From Dacryopinax spathularia (Eukaryota; Basidiomycota; Dacrymycetes; Dacrymycetales; Dacrymycetaceae): a stretch of 64,000 nucleotides of DNA. The notes beneath the pieces are model-generated. The model was given only the letters and a program-made list of their open reading frames with translations, searched no databases and was not told the DNA's origin. The DNA is taken from NCBI GenBank assembly GCA_037974965.1, contig JBBPFI010000001.1, forward strand, positions 930,001 through 994,000, written 5' to 3'. Positions 1-12,027 of this stretch are shown one piece after another (the first letter of the stretch is position 1; each line of letters starts with the position of its first letter). Position numbers and translations under genes: made by a program.

Positions 1-374
1 GTGATACGCCCTAGCCATACGCATTGATGCCTGGTGCATATCCGTAACGACCAACTCTCCAGTTGCCGGGTTGGGTAACCCCTTTCGTAGAGAGGCCAGG
101 AGAATGAGAATAGTATTATTCTCCTCATCCTGGGAAGATGTCAGTCGGCAGTCCCTCGAGGCTTGCCATCAGGGCGCACCTTGCTCAATTCCAGATCATC
201 ATGTCCACAATTCAGCAAGTACTCGAATATCTCCGCATGTCCACACAGTGCTGCCCAGGCTAGCGACGTATACTGATCTCCGGACTCATCATCATCCTCA
301 ACATCGGGGTTGCGAATATCTACATCGGACCGCGAAACCAAACGACGGACGAGGAAGAAGTTGTTGTCTGCCAT
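1..374 (-). CDS. Ankyrin-repeat protein, 5' part only
   Basis: This is the N-terminal part of a gene that runs off the left edge. Exon 1 (374-180) starts MADNNFFLVRRLVSR and holds an ankyrin-like unit (YTSLAWAALCGHAEIFEYLL). A 50-nt intron (179-130) has donor GTGCGC and acceptor CCCAG. Exon 2 (129-1) continues in frame with DEENNTILILLASL and stays open to the edge. Ankyrin repeats are binding scaffolds, so the partner and role cannot be told. The start is uncertain: just upstream (about 520-410) another ATG frame encodes LAGAATQGDTR, which also looks like the first helix of an ankyrin unit. I could not join it in frame with canonical splice sites. Confidence 0.6.
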
Positions 375-1190
375 CTCATCAGCACGTCGTTGATTCTTCT
401 CCTATCAGTCCCACTAACCTTGTATCGCCTTGCGTAGCCGCTCCTGCAAGTTCCTCGACTCCTTTCTCGTGCTTGGGCCCGCTATTCTTCCCCACTTCGT
501 CGGCGGGCATAGGCTCATGTTACTGTTAAGGGTAAGTAGGTGGATGGGGAGGAGGATAGGAACACGTCAGGCAATGCCTCCGCCAATGGAATGAGGGATG
601 CGACGCGCCTTCCCCGCGTTTCTGACGACCATCATCTCGCTTGTTCTGTGGCTCGCGCTACTGGTAAAAGAAGCATCAACGGCCGAAATACAGGATGGTG
701 CTCCTTGTACCGTCTGTCAGAACCAACAATGACCGATATCACTTCCTCGTCCTTTCAGGGCTATATGCCATGTGTTGGTTGTAACTCTCGCAACCGCGGC
801 TCTCTCCGCCGAGGAATCCTCCACCTTCCGCATGACTGGGTATTCTGGCACGTAATGGCTGTACTAAAGTCCCCTCTACTCTGGCTCAACCATTGGAGCA
901 CAACAACGCTTGCTGGACTCGAACATGCGATTATCTTTTGCGGACAGCTTCTCGCCACATGGAAAGCTCAAACGTGTTCCTGCTTCCACGAGGGGACGCC
1001 TCCAAACCAGGATTCTTGAACAAGCCAGTCTGGCTCTCGCATGCTTCTGGACTCGCTAGTTCTCCTGAGTGGTCCGATCTGACCCTTTCTTGCTGCGCTC
1101 TCCTCGGCTCTTGTTGGCGTCCTTATGCCATGTTACGCTTATTTGCATGACGAACCATACCTGGCGATCTGTCCTAGCCATGCCTTGGCG
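375..1190. other. Intergenic, no gene seen
   Basis: This stretch lies between the start of the ankyrin gene and the promoter of the histidine-phosphatase-like gene. Its short open frames show no domain, conserved motif or sensible splice pattern. It probably holds the two divergent promoters. Confidence 0.5.
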
Positions 1191-1197
1191 TATAAAT
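1191..1197 (+). promoter_or_regulatory. TATA box of the secreted phosphatase-like gene
   Basis: TATAAAT lies 74-80 bp upstream of the ATG at 1271, a fitting distance for a core promoter. Confidence 0.5.
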
Positions 1198-1270
1198 GCT
1201 CTGATACGACTGTGTACCATGGCACTCAAGCTCGCGGCTTTCTTGTATTGTACTGCTCAACTCAAGAAAC

Positions 1271-1988
1271 ATGAAGTCCGCCATCGTCGCCCTCGCGTCC
1301 GCCTCCCTCGCCTTCGCGCAGACCTACCAATACCTCATCCGCCACGGCGAGAAGCCCGCCGACGGCGGCCAAGGCCTCACAGAGCAAGGCGAAGAGCGTG
1401 CTCAATGCCTTACCACCGTAAGTCTACACCGTCATTCAACTTTCCTTGGCTTTCCTTCTCGCTCTGGTTCGGAGCTCATTCATATGCTTGCATAGGTCTT
1501 CGGCCCCAGCTCGGGGTATAACATCGGCTACATAATGGCCGAAACGCCCAAGTCCAATGGTGACCGCGAGCGCCCCTTGGAGACAGTCACCCCCCTGGCC
1601 GAAGAGCTCGGGCTGACAGTCGACATCTCCTGGTTCGTCCTCTCGTCCTCCCCTTCTCAGACAGATGCAGGCTTTGACGCCGTGAATAATCAGTGACCGC
1701 GATGACCCGGACTGCGTAGCAGCTGCTGTCCAGACGTATCAGAGTCAGCCCGGCGCTGGAAACGTCTTGATTTGCTGGGAACATGATGAGCTGACGGACA
1801 TTGCTGGTGCGCTGGGCGTGGCGGACCCGCCTACGTATCCGGATGACAGGTATGCTGCACATACTTTGCGGGTTTGGGCGGGGTTTGCTGATTGATGATG
1901 GGGTAGCTATAATTTGATCTGGACGATCACGGGTGGTGATCTGATCTCGACGACTTCGGAGGATTGTCCGGGGCTTGATACTGACTGA
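1271..1988 (+). CDS. Secreted histidine-phosphatase (phosphoglycerate mutase-like) family protein
   Basis: A small secreted protein of about 170 residues. The first 17 residues (MKSAIVALASASLAFAQ) form a signal peptide, and the mature chain opens with YQYLIRHGEKP, which carries the catalytic RHG motif of the histidine phosphatase (PGAM-like) superfamily. A second motif, ICWEHDEL, fits the later catalytic histidine region. Three introns join cleanly: 1418-1495, 1633-1693 and 1850-1906. The stop TGA is at 1986-1988. Family members remove or move phosphate on small molecules or proteins, but the substrate here is unknown. The protein is shorter than typical phytases and acid phosphatases. It stands alone between the ankyrin gene and CBK1. 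Confidence 0.75.
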
Positions 1989-2436
1989 GGGCTGCTCGGT
2001 GGACCATATGCGTAGGACTTTGTATGTAGGAATAGCTGTGAATAACAACCACCCGGTCGCTGTTATACTATTGCATAGTCAACGGAGGTCGGCGACAACC
2101 GCAGCATTGTATGACGCTCATGTCATATTGCATATGCACTACCATACAACCACTCCCGTTCATTCCAGTCCACATACACTCCACTGCTTGATCTCGTTGC
2201 GAAAGAAGAGGAAAACGAAGAACCGTAACTCGAAACTTGAAACTTGAACTTGCGAGGAGAAAAGGTGGGTAATAATGCACTGTACCTTACTGCTTCTCGC
2301 GTCTTGATCACCGGCGGATCCAAGAGTGGAGCAGTAAGGGCGGGAAACGTGATGCGGACGTTGCGAAGCGTGCACAAAAGCGAAAGACATGGCAAAGACA
2401 TGTAGACATGGTAGGAGCAAAAAAAAAAGAAGAAGG
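1989..2436. other. Convergent 3' region, no gene seen
   Basis: The 3' ends of the phosphatase-like gene (+) and CBK1 (-) face each other here. The stretch holds an A-rich run near 2419 and no supported coding frame. Confidence 0.5.
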
Positions 2437-4239
<1,803 letters not shown>

Positions 4240-5808
4240 GGTTTTTGCTTGAGGAGAAGTGAAATGGGAGGAGGAGGAGCGGGAGGAGGCGGGTTTACAG
4301 CAGAGTGCAAAGGACGAGGGAGTGCGTAACTATGGAAGGTCGAAGGCGGGGTATCGAGTGTGCGAAAGATACCGTTCTGAGGCGCGTGCGTGTGGGCGTG
4401 GGGACGGTACGGAAGACGGAGGCGGGGTTTGGGGACGAACAAAAGAGTTGAACCTGGACAAGAACGGACAATGGACAAGAGGCGATAGCGATGAATGACA
4501 AAGTAGTGCAAGAGGATGGAGTGAAGTGAACTAGGCTAATGCTGCTGCTGGTCTACAGAGAGATGGGCTCGACCCATCGCGTGGGCCATACCGATGCCGA
4601 AGTGGGTGGCAGTCGCCTATCGATGGATACATCACTTCACACCCACACACCAACCCGGAAGAAGAAATGGAAGCTACCATTTCACCCTCACATCCCGGCC
4701 ATCTTCTTCGTCCCTGAATGCACTCCTTTTGCACCCTGAAACGCAACCGTCCCCTGCTACTTGACAACCACGAACTCCCTTCTTCTTACTAACTGGTTTT
4801 CGTATCCAGAATCCCGCTGACGGGGCACAGAGAGATGGATGTCGATGCTGGCAGCGGTGTGAGTGGGGATCTGCGGGTGCTACGCGTCGTGTGCAACATT
4901 CCAGCCAATTCTGCTGAGACACATCGCCCACACGCGGGACGGATCGCCCTTGGAGCGAAAGACCGAGCGGGGGGAGCATCATATCACCCCTGACCGCCTC
5001 TCGCCTGGTTTATGCAGTGTGCGGAATGATCAGCAACTCGAAAGTTCCTCTGATGGCAACTTTTGTTGTTCCGCAATAATGACCCGAGCTGTGACGTTTG
5101 GGCACCTTTTTATGGTGGTTGATGGGTGGATTACCAAGGGGAGAAGGCTTCCCATTACTCGGGCAACCTTCTCGTCTTGGTGGACTCCTGATGCTGGTTC
5201 AGCTTCGTTCTCAATTCCAAAAGCTTGGGAAACATCTCCTCAGGATATTACTGTACAAGTGCACTCATGTGGTAGTGGGAAATATGTCTTGGTCTTACAT
5301 ATGCAAATACCACACCATTCATCTCCACCAATCCATCCCTTCACCTCCTTTGTCAAATCACCCCCATAAATCATTCATTATTCATGCATGCCACCAACAA
5401 ACCGCCCACTAAGCATGAACACCGTGTGCAGCCCAACCCCACGGGGCACTCCCCTTCCAAGCTCGCCCATGCAGCCAATTACGGCACTCCCTCCGAGTGG
5501 CAGACCCTACCCACATCCACACCACCACCAAAAGGGCCGAAGCATCTCCGAACCTTCCCTTGCTGGCTGGGGGAGTAGGGAATACGGGACGGCGAGCCGG
5601 TCATGCCTGCACAGGGGATGGGAGGACGTTGTTCCGCTCGCTGTGGGCGTGACCTGTTGGACTGATTGTGGGGGTGGACACTCGTACTATGAATAACCCC
5701 TTGCATGTGGGGTAGCTGTCCACTCACCCACCTCACCTCTCCTCCTGCTCTCCTCCTCTGCGTCTAGTTCGCACTAGCAAGACTACCACGCACTAGAAAG
5801 AAAGCATC
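4240..5808. other. Long shared promoter of CBK1 and the hydrolase gene
   Basis: This 1.57-kb stretch separates two divergent genes. The part next to CBK1 is GA-rich on the plus strand (CT-rich in the CBK1 sense), as expected of a fungal leader or promoter. Short ATG frames occur, but none resembles a protein. Long upstream regions are known for polarity kinases, so uORFs or a leader intron are possible. Confidence 0.45.
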
Positions 5809-6933
5809 ATGTCCTCCTCCCTCGAACAAACCCTCTCCTCCCTCCTTAAAGAATACACCTCCAAGCCAGACGGTATCCCCGGCGTATCACTCGTCGTCAC
5901 TCGTTCGTCCGGTCCGATCTTCTCGGGCGCTGCTGGCCTCAGGGACTTGGATAAGCCAGAAGAGCCGTGGACGGTCGATACGGTGTTGTGGATCGCTAGT
6001 ATGAGCAAGGCTGTTAGTGCGTATTCTTTATTATTGAGGTGGTGAGTGAGGAAGGGTGGCTGATGATGGCGTGCAGCGAGTATATGCGCGATGATGGTCG
6101 TTGAGCGCGGCCTGATCGGGCTGGACGATGATCTCCGCAAGGTCCTGCCTGAGCTCAAGGACCTCAAAGTGTACGTCTACCTCCCCAGTGTGCTCCCAAG
6201 GGAAGTCGGGGTAACCTTGTATGCGTAGGATCGACCGCACCAAGCCGTACGAAGACGGCAACTACACGCTCAAGCCCAGCACGAAACCCGTCACGCTCCG
6301 ACACATGCTCACCCACTCGAACGGGATCCTCTACAGCCAGTGGTACCCCCACACCCAAGCCTACGCAGACGCGCACGGTATCCCCGGCTTGCGCTCGGGC
6401 AAGCGCGAGGCCTGGAAGGGGCTTCCGAGCTGGCACGAGGCCGGCGAGGAATGGCACTACGGGATGGGGATCGATTATGCCGGTTTGGTGGTGGAGCACT
6501 GTTCGGGCTTGAAGTTGGGAGAGTTCATGAAGCAGAACCTGTTTGATCCGCTCGGGATGAAGAGCACGAGCTTCAACCTTAGCCCGGAGATGTTGAAGCG
6601 GAAAGCGGCGAGCTACTCGAGGAAAGACGGCAAGTTGGTGAAGAACGCCGACGAGCTTTTCGCCCACCAAGTGGAGCAGGAATCGGGGGGAGGAGGACTC
6701 TGGAGCACCGCGGAGGATTATGCGAAGTTTTTGAGGATGATCCTGAGTGGTGGGAAGTCCCCGGAGGGGAAACAGCTGATCAAGAAGGAGACGATCGAGC
6801 TGGGGATGCAGGGGCATTTGGATCCCAAGGCGAAGGAGAGCATTAATGAGGCGCATAAGGAGACGCAGTTGTCCAAGTTCCCTGGGGCGAAGCGGGATTA
6901 CGGTCTTGTACGCACACTCTCCCTCTCTTCTCC

Positions 6934-6966
<33 letters not shown>

Positions 6967-7233
6967 TCCTGCTCTCTTCTGCCCCCGTGCGTTGAAAAGC
7001 AAGAAGCTGACAAAGACGGACAGTTCGGGATGACATTCGAAGAAGACCTCCCCACCGGCCGCCCAGCCGGCAGCATCCAATGGGACGGAATGCCCTCCTG
7101 CCACTGGTTCGTAGACGTCAAGACGGACGTCGCGCTCGTCCAGTGTGTCCAGATGACGCCGTTTGGCGATCCGGAGGTGCAGAAGCTTTTGAGGGCTGTT
7201 GAGACGGAGGTGTATAAGGCGTTGAAGGCGTAG
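5809..7233 (+). CDS. Beta-lactamase-like serine hydrolase (class C / EstB type)
   Basis: A serine hydrolase of the class C beta-lactamase/transesterase fold, about 400 residues. The SxxK catalytic motif is SMSK in the segment LWIASMSKAV, with the nucleophile Ser and general-base Lys. The second motif is the Tyr of GIDYAGLVVE (the YxN-like position). The region HMLTHSNG is the usual conserved segment between them, and GGGGLWSTAEDYAKF is typical of the family C-terminal half. Three introns join in frame: about 6020-6077, 6171-6229 and 6908-7023. Fungal members include esterases and polyketide-releasing transesterases, but no biosynthetic cluster surrounds this gene. There is no signal peptide, so it is probably intracellular. 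The last intron carries a pure C30 tract. Confidence 0.85.
6935..6964 (+). repeat. Pure C homopolymer, 30 nt, inside an intron
   Basis: Thirty uninterrupted C residues sit inside the third intron (6908-7023) of the beta-lactamase-like gene and form part of a longer pyrimidine tract. The other strand is G30. Confidence 0.95.
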
Positions 7234-7610
7234 GTTAGGTCAAGCGAACGAGTGCGGAGCGAGGATGTTGTAGAACAGAGAAAGTGAAAGAAAAAAGATG
7301 TTGGTTATGATTACTACAGTCTCAAGGAGTCTGTTGACTCATGGATACGGGGGAGAGTAGTTAGGGATAAAGTGCCTCTAGGAAGTGCAAGGTACGGCAT
7401 AAACTGTTACTGTCTAATCTCCGTCCATCACCAACCATAATTCTTCCCCCGCGCCGACAGAGACGCGTCAGAAACATTCGTGCCGTGCCGCCGTCGCGTA
7501 CGTCTCTCTTCGGCTTGGGTCTTTTAACCACGAGCCTACATTCACCCAGCGTGCTGGTCTAATTTACAATTGTTTTGCGCAGCGTATATAACAGGGAGAT
7601 TTGCGACTTG
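7234..7610. other. Intergenic between two co-oriented genes
   Basis: This holds the 3' region of the hydrolase gene and the promoter of the stomatin-like gene. I see no coding frame or RNA gene. Confidence 0.5.
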
Positions 7611-8914
7611 ATGAGGCCGCTCATACCTGCAAGCAGCGCTAGGATGCTGCTCAACAAATCCACCTCCCTCATGCTCCATGCCAGTGCTGCTAATGGCTAC
7701 CATCGCGCCGCCTCTTCTCTTACATCGACTTCGGCAAGACGAGCACTATCGCCCGCTGCTCCTGCCAGGCTCAGGCTCAGGCTCAAGAACGCTGATGGCG
7801 TCCAGTCGAGCCGCGGGTTCATTACGATCGTGCCGCAGGGGTATGAGGCGTATCGGCTCACATTTGGACGGGACCCGACTCGGTTGTTGCCCGGGCTGCA
7901 GCTCAATATCCCCATCTACCACACCGTTCAGGTTAATCATCTTCTTGTGTTTTTTGAAAGCTGGGCGGGTAGCTGATGTTTGATTGCGTGGTTTGTGGCG
8001 TAGTTCGTCGATATGAGGGAAACGAGTATCCCGATCGACGACCTCACCGGCTTCACATCCGACAACGTCCCCGTGCTCGTCTCCGGCTCCCTCTTCTACC
8101 GGGTCAACAACGCCTACCAAGCCTGTTTCAGCGTGAACGACTTCCGCGAGAACGTGCGCGCGATCGGGACGAGCGCGGTCCGGAGCGTTGTGGGGTCGTT
8201 TCATTATGATGCGATTATTAGCGATCGGAATGGGATTAATGAGAGGCTGAGAGCGGTCATTGGGACGAGTATCCAGGATTGGGGGATTGACTGTACGCGG
8301 TTTGAGATACAGGGGTTTAAGCCGAGTAATCGGGAGGTGGAGAGGCAGCTTGAGCTCCAGATGGAGGTCCGTCTTCTCGTCGCCTTCTGCCTTCTCGTAC
8401 CAGATAAGACAAGACTGACAGTTGGAGGATAGGCAGAGCGAAACCGCCGCAAACAGCTGCTCGACACCCAAGCGCAAGTGAACGTCGCGGAAGGCATGAA
8501 GCAAAAGACGATCCTCCAGTCCGAGGGCGAAATGCAAGGCAAGATCAACCAAGCCAGCGGGGAATACGAAGCGCGGATCCGGGAAGCAGAGGGGTTCGGC
8601 AGACAGATCGAGGTCATCGCCCAGGCTATTACTGGGCACGGGGCGGTCGTGGAGGCCGAGGCGAGGATGAGGGCGGTCGACTTTATAACGGAGATTAGGA
8701 GGCAGGATACGTTCCGGACTATTGCACAGGGCGAGGGGAATAATACGTATTTCCTCCCGCCGGAGTCGACGAGTTTGAGCCAGCCGGTGGGTCGTCTTGT
8801 TACCCGGTGAGCAATTTGAGCTGATGGTGAGAGCAGCACGAGATGGACGCGACCCAACGATGGGTACGCAGCATCCAGACCAAAGCCAAGTTCTCCGAGG
8901 CTGGGGAAGCATAA
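7611..8914 (+). CDS. Mitochondrial stomatin-like protein (SPFH/band 7)
   Basis: Homologue of stomatin-like protein 2, a membrane scaffold of the mitochondrial inner membrane that organises cardiolipin-rich domains and proteases. The N-terminus (from MRPLIPASSARMLLNK) is basic and hydroxylated like a mitochondrial presequence. The SPFH domain begins with GFITIVPQGYEAYRL and runs through FVDMRETSIPIDD and DNVPVLVSGSLFYRV to WGIDCTRFEIQ. A coiled helical region rich in Glu, Gln and Ala follows, with AERNRRKQLLDTQAQVNVAEG. Three introns join in frame: 7932-8003, 8367-8432 and 8787-8836. Stop TAA is at 8912-8914. ATG 7611 was chosen because it is the first in the frame; Met at about 7644 is an alternative that would also leave a presequence. 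Confidence 0.9.
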
Positions 8915-9340
8915 CGACAGATCTCATTCCTTCTCACGAACATTCATGATAATCACGTACTGTACTGTATATACCCCTCCAAACCCCACTCGATCCCCCT
9001 CCTCTCTTTCTCGCCTTCATCCCACTCAGCTGAAAGAGTAGCAAGAATGTCTCTCCGAAAACTATGACACCCAGCAAACCCCACATCGCCAGAGCCTCAA
9101 ACATGGAGATACTGTAGATCAATATAGACCACTTTCCACTGTGATTGTGGATGCCAGAACAGCAGTGAGAGGCGAAGCCGTCCATTCCATCCGTGTGGTG
9201 GTCACTGTTAGAGAGAAGATCTGGGAGGAGAGGGGAGAACCCTGATGATGGCGCGGGTCGCGGTTGGGCGCTTCGGTCCACGTCCCCTACTACCTGCTTG
9301 CTTGCCACTATACCCACAGCTGTGCCATCTGCACGTCGAT
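8915..9340. other. Intergenic, no gene seen
   Basis: Spacer between two co-oriented genes, holding the 3' end of the stomatin-like gene and the promoter of UFE1. The minus-strand frame across 8934-9350 shows no domain. Confidence 0.5.
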
Positions 9341-10623
9341 ATGGTGTCAATAGACAGGACAGCAGAGTTTTGCTCAGCAGTGCAGGATGCGCTCAAGACT
9401 CTTCCGGACAACAAACGCCGTCATCCCAAACCGCGTACAAAACGGTCCCAAGATGGGCACAGACAAAGCGACGAGCAGTATGCCGAAGCCTACCTCAAAG
9501 AGGCCTACGCTATCGTACGTCCTCCCGCCTTCCCATCCATATGGAAGAAGAATACTGATAGGAAGGAGCGCAGCTAGAGCACATCAACAACCTCAACCAA
9601 ACCCTCAGCTCAATCCGACACGCCTACCTCAACGTCGACTTCTCCTCCTTTGCCTCCGGCTCTGGGTTCTCCAAACGCGGCTCTAGCAGCCTCAGCGCGG
9701 GAGAGGGAGTGGGGAAAGAAGGGTGGGAAGGCGTAAAGAGGCTGACGGAGCAGGATAGGGATGCGATCGACCTCCAGGCAAAAGTGATCCTAAGACGGTG
9801 TTTAGAGCGGGTCAAGCAGCTCGAGGCTCTTGAAGAGAGTGCGTTCCCTCCATCCCCTTTTGTCTGCCTAAAGCAACTGGGGGCTGATGTGATTTTGTGG
9901 GTAGAGAGAACCTCGACAGCACCGAACAAATCTGCGCTACTTCGCTTACTCCCCTCCAGGCTGATAGCGACAACAAGTACGTCAGATAGCGAGCTGCTCG
10001 CTGCCCACTTCGCCGGGATCACGTGGTATCTTAATCGGAAGCTGGCGGAGAGCTCGAATGCTCAGCGGGAGATGCAGGAAGAGCGGGTGAGGAGGCAGTT
10101 GGAGCGGGCTAAGAGCTTGGGGGGCACGGTGGCTGCTTCTGTTGTTGGGCCTGGGCTGGAGGGAGCAGGTCAGATGGGCGGGGAGCAGGGGGTGAAGCGG
10201 TTTGACCCCAGCGTTGCTGCTGCTACTATTGGCGTGAAGTCTCCCCCACCGCCGGCATCATATCTCGCCGCTATTGGTGAAGATGAAGACGCGCCGCTCT
10301 CAGAAGAACAAATGCAGCTCTTCGAGCAAGAAAACGCCTCTATCCTGCGCTCGGCAGAACACGTCCTCGCCCAAGTCCAGCGGGCCGAATCAAGTCTGCA
10401 CGAGATCGGCCAGCTGCAGAGCGAGCTCGTCCATCACCTTACACTGCAGACGGAGATGACTGACAGGCTGTACGAGGAAGCGGTTAGTACGCAGGCTGAG
10501 GTTGAGCGCGGGAATGCGCAGTTGAGGAGGGCGAAGGAGAGGGGTGGGGATGCGAGGAGGTGGTTGTTGGTCTTTTTGGTGGGGGCGAGTTTGGCGTTGT
10601 TGTTCTTGCATTATTATTCTTAG
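9341..10623 (+). CDS. UFE1: ER Qa-SNARE Ufe1 / syntaxin-18
   Basis: Target SNARE of the endoplasmic reticulum that accepts retrograde Golgi vesicles together with Sec20, Use1 and the Dsl1 complex. The N-terminus (MVSIDRTAEFCSAVQ) and the segment LTEQDRDAIDLQAKVILRRC match the syntaxin-18 N-terminal domain. The SNARE motif runs over EEQMQLFEQENASIL to QTEMTDRLYEEAV, followed by a basic stretch and a C-terminal tail anchor (WLLVFLVGASLALLFLHYYS). One clear intron is at 9515-9573. A second probable intron at 9839-9904 (GTGCGT...GTAG) is 66 nt and in frame, so the reading frame stays open whether or not it is removed. Length is about 390 residues. The next gene (TVP38) converges with only 94 bp between them. 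Confidence 0.85.
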
Positions 10624-10717
10624 CGCGGCATGGCTTGAGCGCATATAATGATATCCATGACGATCCACTCTTCTCTGAACAGTCCAGTCCGGTCTAGGGT
10701 ATTGTACACTCTTCGAA

Positions 10718-11780
10718 CTAGTCCTCCCGCTCCACTCGACCGCCCAGCAGAGCTTGTCGCTCCGCATCCTCCAGCGCCTCAGCAGCCAACTCATCCGTCT
10801 CCGGGTCCGTCCCCTCCAGCTCCCTAATCTTCCTCAGCGTCAGCCGATACACCAGCACCCCCGTCCCCGCCGCCAGTACCACCCCAACAACAATCGACAC
10901 AGCATTGATCACTTTGCTCATCGTGTCCATCTGCCCCCTTGTCTCTCCATCCGAGAACAACGCTATCCTCGACGCTACAAACACCTGCAGCAACAGCCGG
11001 GGCGTCATAAACACCGTAGCGAACACGAACTGCCACAGTTTCACACTCTCGATACTCGCAAAGAACGCATTCGAGTACGCCCACGGCATTGGGCAGACCC
11101 TCGTGAGCACGACCAGCCAGAGCCCGTGGTGCCGGACGACAGCTTCCATCGCTTGCCAGCGCGGGTTCTTGCTTGACCAAGCGGAGACGCGTTTTGAGAA
11201 GAGGAAACGGAGGAGGAGGAATGAGAGTGCTGAGCCGAGGATCGATAGGGGGGCGGCGAGGAACCAGCCTTGGATGCCCCAGGCGAAACCGATGACGGTC
11301 ATCATTGTTGAGAAACCGATGAGGGGCGGGATGGACGTCAGAACTGTGCGCGCGTCAGTCGTTAGTCATCGGAAGCCGAGAAGTAGGAGGGAGGAGAGGA
11401 AGGGGTGAGGGAGGAGGACGCACTGATTATGGCCGCTACTATCAGCCAGCCGTATTTGCTCTCCCTTAGCCGGCGCGCTTGGTTGAATAGGAACTGGAAT
11501 ATCTTGTCCGGGGAAACAGAGACGAAGAGGGCGATGAGAGCACTACCGCTGTTTTAGAATCCCAGCCTCTGTAGCCTCTTCGATGCCACTCACATGTGGA
11601 AGAAGATGAGAAACCAGACGAATGCCTGCCCCCGCGTCAGCTCAGCCTACGGTCCTGTCCGATGCATGAGATGGCAGTGATGCGCACCTTTCCCGGCAGC
11701 GGTAACCTCTGATACCTCCTCCACCCCTCCCCCGGCGCACTCCTCACTCTCTCCCAAATATCGCTCGCCGATATGCCCAT
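10718..11780 (-). CDS. TVP38: Golgi membrane protein TVP38 (DedA/SNARE-associated family)
   Basis: Multi-pass membrane protein of the TVP38/TMEM64 (VTT/DedA-like) family, found in Tlg2-containing Golgi membranes in yeast. The N-terminus MGISASDIWERVRSAP is cytosolic. The membrane segments include FVWFLIFFHIGSALIALFVS, the hallmark re-entrant region TSIPPLIGFSTMMTVIGFAWG, GWFLAAPLSILGSALSFLLL with its trailing Arg-rich end, and a last helix near VINAVSIVVGVVLAAG. The segment VLTRVCPMPWAYSNAFF is the second conserved loop, with its Arg and Pro. Three introns fall near 11628-11689, 11549-11593 and 11342-11424. An acidic cytosolic tail ends GRVERED. Start 11780 is the first ATG in frame. It shares a 247-bp divergent promoter with TFC1. 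Confidence 0.85.
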
Positions 11781-12027
11781 TCCTCTTTCTTGTTGGTGGT
11801 CGACGATGGCGAAGTGTTCGAGGTAGGGAAGCGCCTGCGACAGTACTAGTGCGGTGTGTCGCGGTCGTCGTCCCCTCTGCCGAGCGTAAGGTGATCGAGA
11901 TTAGATCAGAGTGGTGATCGGGGTGTCACGTGTGTATAGCCACTCGATGGGCGTCTAGCCACCTCGGGCGCTCACTGTCAGGGACGCGACTCTCACTTGC
12001 CTTCTCGTGGGCTTCTACACTTCCAGC

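Noticed and set aside
6164-7036. 290-residue open frame on the minus strand
   Set aside because: Antisense to the beta-lactamase-like gene. It reads through the G30 strand as a Gly run, which is an artefact.
7746-8927. 393-residue open frame on the minus strand
   Set aside because: It is antisense to the stomatin-like gene, crosses its introns and has no domain.
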